This document shows positions 58,588 through 64,000 of a DNA stretch of 64,000 nt, piece after piece (position 1 is the stretch's first letter; every line of letters starts with the position of its first letter). A program made the position numbers and the translations under genes. The DNA comes from Owenia fusiformis (taxonomy: Eukaryota > Annelida > Polychaeta > Sabellida > Oweniidae): the NCBI GenBank assembly GCA_903813345.2, contig CAIIXF020000010.1, positions 13,707,181 through 13,771,180 of the forward strand, read 5' to 3'. The notes beneath the pieces are model-generated. The model saw only the letters and a program-made list of their open reading frames with translations, searched no databases and was not told the DNA's origin.

Positions 58588-58965
58588 GTAGGTGCCTTGC
58601 ACTGGCTTATTTCCTATAGGGACTGTCTTTTATGTTTTGCATTCTTGAAAAAAGATCCAGATATCATTATGAGACATAAAGCTTGATTTGCTAACACTAG
58701 CGGCTATTTTCGCTGAGAATTGGATGAGAAATGTAGAATTTATGCTGAACTTTCGAGACAGCCCCTTAGATGACATTTTAGAACAGTCAAAAGAAACAAT
58801 TGAATTAGAGACAAACTCCCCATATGTGCATGGGCTACTTACATAGCTTATCCAGCATATATTATACACAATTAACGTCTAATTATTACACCTTATTAGG
58901 TGAGAGAGTAAACCAAAATGAAATTAATTATAATTTTTAAAACTTTTGACGTTTCTGTAAGATCC

Positions 58966-59142
58966 AGGCCCGTAGCCAGCTTTTGCCAAAGTGGGGTCAC
59001 TTTTCCAAAAATCCAGGAGGTTCACATTTGACTATTTTGGCCCAAAATTACTTGAAAAGTCCTCAGAATGGTGAAAAACTACATGATTTTGAAAAAAAAT
59101 TTACCAGCAGTGGCGGTACACCCCCTGGCTACAGGCCTGAGA
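58966..59142. mobile_element. MITE-like element (aggcccgtagccag ends)
   Basis: Left caggcccgtagccagc and right ctggctacaggcctg form the inverted ends. The interior has tttggcccaaaatta and gaaaaactacatgatttt. Confidence 0.65.
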
Positions 59143-59633
59143 TCCTTCATTGATAGTAATATTTTAGTGAAGAGCGTAGAATTTCAGGTATTTTAGGTGA
59201 TGCTGACTGCTCCAGTTTATCACAGGTGTTACCTTTGTCCATATAACTAGAACATGATCGGTTAAACATAAAACTGCGATTAATCACTTACCAGAACGTG
59301 AACATGTAACAACCATGATTTTATAATACAATATTAAAAAAAAAGGTTTGGGTCCTTTATGCATTGTTATAATTGTTAGTTTATTGTTTACATTTTCTAA
59401 AAAGGTTATTTACAAGGGATATGATATATCGATCAGGAGCTTAAAGAAGATGAATTACTGATTCTGCCTTTAGTTATAATATATGTTTTGATGAATGAGT
59501 GTCAAGGTTTACTCCATCAATCTCTGAAAGATGGTTTCATTCATGCTAAATCCTGAACATAATTGATGGTTGTTTCTCATTTTCCAAGAAATAGTATGGC
59601 ATAATGCCCCTTTCACTCATCATAGTTACAGGG

Positions 59634-59830
59634 GCAGATCTCAAAACTAACAAGGGGTCCACATTTCAAGCCTGAAAAAAATTTGCCCCCTAAAACCAAA
59701 GATTAGGCCAAGATTTTGAAATTTAAGGCTCATTTTCTTGAATGTTTTGGTGTAAAAATAAGACCCAGTAATCCCCAAAAATGCCCACAAATTGGGGCCT
59801 TAAAATACTTCCCCCAGATTCGCCAGTGAG
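59634..59830. repeat. Interspersed repeat shared with 36655-36780
   Basis: Shared phrases: gattaggccaagattttgaa / attaggcccacattttgaaa, catttcttga-like cattttctga, and a terminal cagattcgccagtg / ggatctgccagtgg. A worn, dispersed element of unknown class. Confidence 0.5.
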
Positions 59831-62800
59831 TTACACCTTTATCTTGATGTTGTTTTTTTTTATTATTTGTTCATATAATGTTTATATAATACAATTTTCA
59901 GATCATGTAAAGGTGTATATTGTCTCTTGTCATTAGCAACCTACTTGTTTGAGAAACATGCAAGTTCAGACCTCACGATTTGTTCATCAGGCTATTACCC
60001 CACTGAAGAAAGTTTGTGTAGGATAAAGAGGAGTTGTCTGTCTATCCGTTTGTCTATCCATTCGTCCATATATCACCTGGGCAAAAAATCGAACACCTGT
60101 TGACAGAATTTTATAGGCCGAATCTTGTATTGAACCTTTACTCGTGAAGGAGTTTTTAATATGATGTCTTGTCACATCATAGGTGTTATTTCTATCATGT
60201 GATGTTGATAAAATAGATCTTTTTTTCAGGTGGATCTGGTTGTCTTGGAGTTTGTGATATTCTGGTTTTCTCTTTTTGATCAGTTAACAACTTCATTTTT
60301 CTAATTGTATTAACAATAACAAAAGATTGTTTGAATTTGGTCAGCAGGCTATATTTTTTATATACATCAGATCAGAGAGGTTCACATCTTAATGGGAGTT
60401 TCGACTTTGTTGATCAGGAAATAGTTCAACAATGTGAAGTTCAATGTATTCATCATTGACAGATTCGCTATTGATCTCATTGTTCTGTTCAAATGATTAA
60501 CCTGAAATTGCTCACAGAACTAATCAAGTATTAATGGCCGTTTGGAGGTTACTCCACTCTAAGCAGGACTTGAATTCACAAGAACCTGGTCGAGACAGAC
60601 AGGATGTTATAGAAATGATAGCATCTATCATTTCTTCTATTGAGTTAAAGTTAAAGCAACCAACTAGAATATTCATGCTTAATGATGGTTAATCTCCCCA
60701 TAAGGTGGTTGACATTAAAACAGCTACTTAGGAAACAAAACCAATGATTAGAAAAAGAGAACTTTCAAGCCAACTTTATGAATATTTATGTGAATTCTTG
60801 GGAGTTTTCTTTCATATTTGGCCATTGCCAAGTCACATACGTCTGCGTACTGTTCCTTCTAGGAAACACAGTACAATGCAAAAAAAACACAGACACTGTG
60901 TATAATTAGATTTACTTATCTTGTCGGGAACATGTAATTCATTATTATCTAAAATCAGAGTTTTATGTATGATTATATAACAAATTAATTATATAACTGT
61001 GTACTTTAGTGGGTAGATCTCTGAAAGTATACAAAGTTTGATTTTTGGTTAAAATTGATGTTTTTTCAAAAGATTTAGGTACAGATATATCCTGGATCAT
61101 TTAGTGAGTTCTCATCTATTGTCTGTTACACTTTTGTAAATAAAATCAATAGAACGGATTTTTCTCATTTATTCTTGGAAGAATTCATGGTGTAATTGGT
61201 GTGATTCATATAACTTCCAATAATTTTCATGTTTTTTTACTTGTACTTGTATACACAAATGTATATTGGAAATGCACTCAAAAACCAGGTCAGGATTTTG
61301 GAAATAACATATTGTGAATGTAGTTCTGTTTATTAATATTATATGGGCTGGTTGGTCTGGTACTCATTCTGTGGTTATTCACTATAAGTGTTCCACATTT
61401 TCAATATATGCTCCTATGGTGGTACATCTCTATATAGGTTATTCTGCATATCATTATTGATATGCCAAATTTTGTTCTAATTGCCAGAACACTTTAATAC
61501 CAGAGCTTTTTTCATTTTTGTTCATTTTTTGTTAAAAATGTTGGGAATTATAAGAAATGTTTTAGGGGATCATTTTTCTGCTACACAAGTCAGTTTGGTT
61601 AACATTAGGATGCTTGTATAGGTTTGCAATGATCAAAATAGATTATGCGCTATCTTTAGTGTGTCACCTTTGAGACAACCCCTAATAGTGTTACTTCCTC
61701 GTTATATAGCAAAATTATAATAAATGTATGAATGGTTTGCTAAAATCTTATATTTCTTTTTTGATTGTGATTGTTAGTGATTGCTCATATTTTCCATGTT
61801 CATGATCCGTTTTTCCCCGAAATGAAAAGCGAAAGGCTTTGTGTGAAAGCTTAAATTTTGATTGTTGACTTTTATTATGTTCTGCTTGTTGTCCATTTGC
61901 TAATTTCACTAATTTCATTTAATGAACGGTTCCTGAGTTCTAAGAAAAATTAAATTACATCATCTACATAATTGTTTTCTGTATGTGATTGTCTGTATAT
62001 TTTTCCCTGAAAAAATGGTTCCACATGCATATAGTCCAGTTAAAGGATTATTCCTTCCCTGAGCATTTCTCTCTTGATATGGTAGCAATAACCATATGGT
62101 ATACCTTCCATATTTAGCAACATGGGAAATTATTTTGATATGGTCGATATTTATCATTTAAAAATGTAGTGCTCAATTCCAGTTGGCTTCAATGAACTTC
62201 ATATGAACTCTCACTATATGATAAAATAACAAGTATATGAACTCTCACTATATGATAAACTAACAACAGCACCATCTTCACCATATAATTGTTGTTTTAT
62301 AGAATTCTTGGAGAACCCATTGATAGCAAGGAGCCATCTTCAAGCATTAATTACTTGATAACCCAGATATACAAGGCCGCATGGTACCAGTCTGCCATTT
62401 CAGGATAAAACCTCATGCTCCCAGACAGCTTAGAATCGGTCATTTTAGAATTTCATGAATTTCTCTGAAAACAGAATGGAGAAATAGAAAATAAGAGTAT
62501 TATGTCCAGTGTGGGTGTTTTATATTGATATGCTCTGTTCTATTGCCCCTGGGTAGTTTCAATTATAAAAGATGACCGATTATGTATGAGAGTTTTAGTG
62601 GTCTTTAGAGACTGATGATTTGAAAATCTACATATTTTTTGAATCCTAGTCTCAAAAGACTATTTCAGCACATATTTCAAGACGAAATCTCTCGTTTCAT
62701 TTATAATAATTACAAAAATGTTTTTCTCAAAACTCGATAGTAAGTGTGTGATGAAGCATTAGTGTGGTGAGATATATTGTTTCTTGTCTAGTCTTGAAGG

Positions 62801-64000
62801 TTTTCTGTTCACTTACCAGTTTGTTACCATGGTAATTGACTTGTTCCCCATAGTACAACAAATACATCAATCATTTTTGTTTTCTTCAATTATTTTTTTT
62901 TTCTTCTTCACAACTATGTCCTAAATGTTTACAATAATGGAGATCTTTGTCCTAGATAATTTTTGTTTTTTCTGTCATTTCATTTCTGTTCATTTCTGTT
63001 ATTACTATTTGTATCATTCGGGTGTGTTCTTACAGTTTCTTTTTATTGACAGTCACACAAAAAATGTGAATCTGATAATACAAAAATACATCACTTACTC
63101 TAAGTTTATTATCAAGATAATACAAAATTTTCAGTGATATTCCACATTATGAAATATGTGTTGAAAATGTTCATGACATCATTGTTTTTACGTTTGATCG
63201 TGAAAAAATTTGGTTGAATATATTTCAAGGGTGTCATCGCTGTTAATAAACAAAATTGTTATTTTAATGAAACACCAACTAATCAAAAACCACATTGACA
63301 GTTTGATGGATAATCAATTTTTTAAAAACAGGCAATTTACAGTTGTTGATAATATGTTTGTTTCCTGTTGCCTCCTGTCAAGTTATATCAATTTAACTAT
63401 GTATTAGATCGTCTTTAAGTTAGTATAAAAAAAATTGATTTAATTCAACGAAACCACACGTAATGTATCTCAATATTATGAATACATGTAAGGCGGACTA
63501 GAATCTAATGAGATGAACTTTAAATAAATAGCTGGTAATTGTGGTCGCCATGGGATGCAGTGTCAGTTATTTAATAATTCTGTGTTTATCCTCGGGATTT
63601 GGTTGATTCACTTACCAGATTTACATAAATTATTTGACATTTTCAGCAGTTTACTTGTTCAAGATCAAAGTAGTTTTGATCAGAATACTTTGTTAATCTC
63701 TAATCTCCTCAACACCTGATGAAGTAATGAATGGAAGCAGACGGATGAATCTCATTGGTTATCCAAGTCATGTGACTATCCTTATAAGGTCAAGCATACC
63801 TTATATAGGCAGACCTACAACATTTATAGATCTAAGTTAGATAAATTGAGTCAGCTGTGTACAAAGATACTCAACCAATAGACTTTCGCAATCTAATAGC
63901 TATACTCTATAAAAATTGATGAAGACAGTTGTACATTATTATTAACAAACAAAGACGTCATTATACCTACTGGGCATAAAACAGTCCTCGTACTGACATC

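Larger units (their letters stand above)
58588..64000. other. Intron after the C1 domain, no further exon seen
   Basis: I looked for phase-0 acceptors followed by an open frame and donor. Candidates at 59881, 60230, 62295 and 63647 fail (an early stop or no donor). The two repeats listed at 58966 and 59634 lie here. There is also a small duplication of gaactctcactatatgata at 62207-62262. The rest is AT-rich and featureless to me. Confidence 0.5.

Noticed and set aside
60230-60310. Possible next exon after the C1 domain (phase-0 acceptor at 60229, open frame)
   Set aside because: Translation VDLVVLEFVIFWFSLFDQ is unlike a DH domain and stops without a donor.

Overview
The window is metazoan nuclear DNA: AT-rich, with short coding exons under 350 bases, kilobase introns bounded by GT/AG, and many small DNA-transposon derivatives. 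The gene content and the repeat load suggest a marine invertebrate (mollusc, echinoderm or hemichordate), but nothing in the sequence settles which.

One host gene on the + strand spans nearly the whole window. I could chain fourteen coding exons by splice sites and reading phase, from 4766 to 58587. They encode about 582 residues. The chain starts with a short N-terminus and continues through a long Ser/Thr-rich, presumably disordered region with several basic-R-x-S phosphosite motifs. It ends with a basic patch and a C1-type zinc finger split over two exons (54729-54843 and 58520-58587). The C1 domain and the basic stretch before it resemble the region just upstream of the Dbl-homology domain in ARHGEF2 (GEF-H1), ARHGEF28 (p190RhoGEF) and AKAP13. 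The expected DH-PH domains would lie beyond 64000, so the gene is partial. Besides the start at 4766 there are three other candidate first coding exons (42-75, 31220-31241, 33103-33274), all ending in phase 1. One junction (50525 exon to 53402 exon) has a frame conflict at its stronger donor.

The introns are crowded with transposon fossils. From 12563 to 22561 lies a roughly 10 kb compound bounded by inverted pogo/Tigger-like ends. It holds a 239-bp tandem array, a pogo transposase remnant, an NRF-1/ETS promoter-like block with a candidate minus-strand signal-peptide exon, a minisatellite-cored element rich in nuclear-receptor half-sites, and a MITE interrupted by an element that has inserted into itself. 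A 2.1 kb foldback element with about 99% identical arms (45700-47806) sits in the intron before the 48335 exon and has two smaller palindromes at its centre. Smaller items include a Tc1/mariner-like long-TIR element (34401-35275), several TA-flanked MITEs, two tRNA-like sequences, and a poly(A) retrocopy with a perfect 13-bp target duplication (51252-51358).

No virus-derived element, CRISPR array or rRNA gene was seen. The final 5.4 kb (58588-64000) is intron with no convincing exon.
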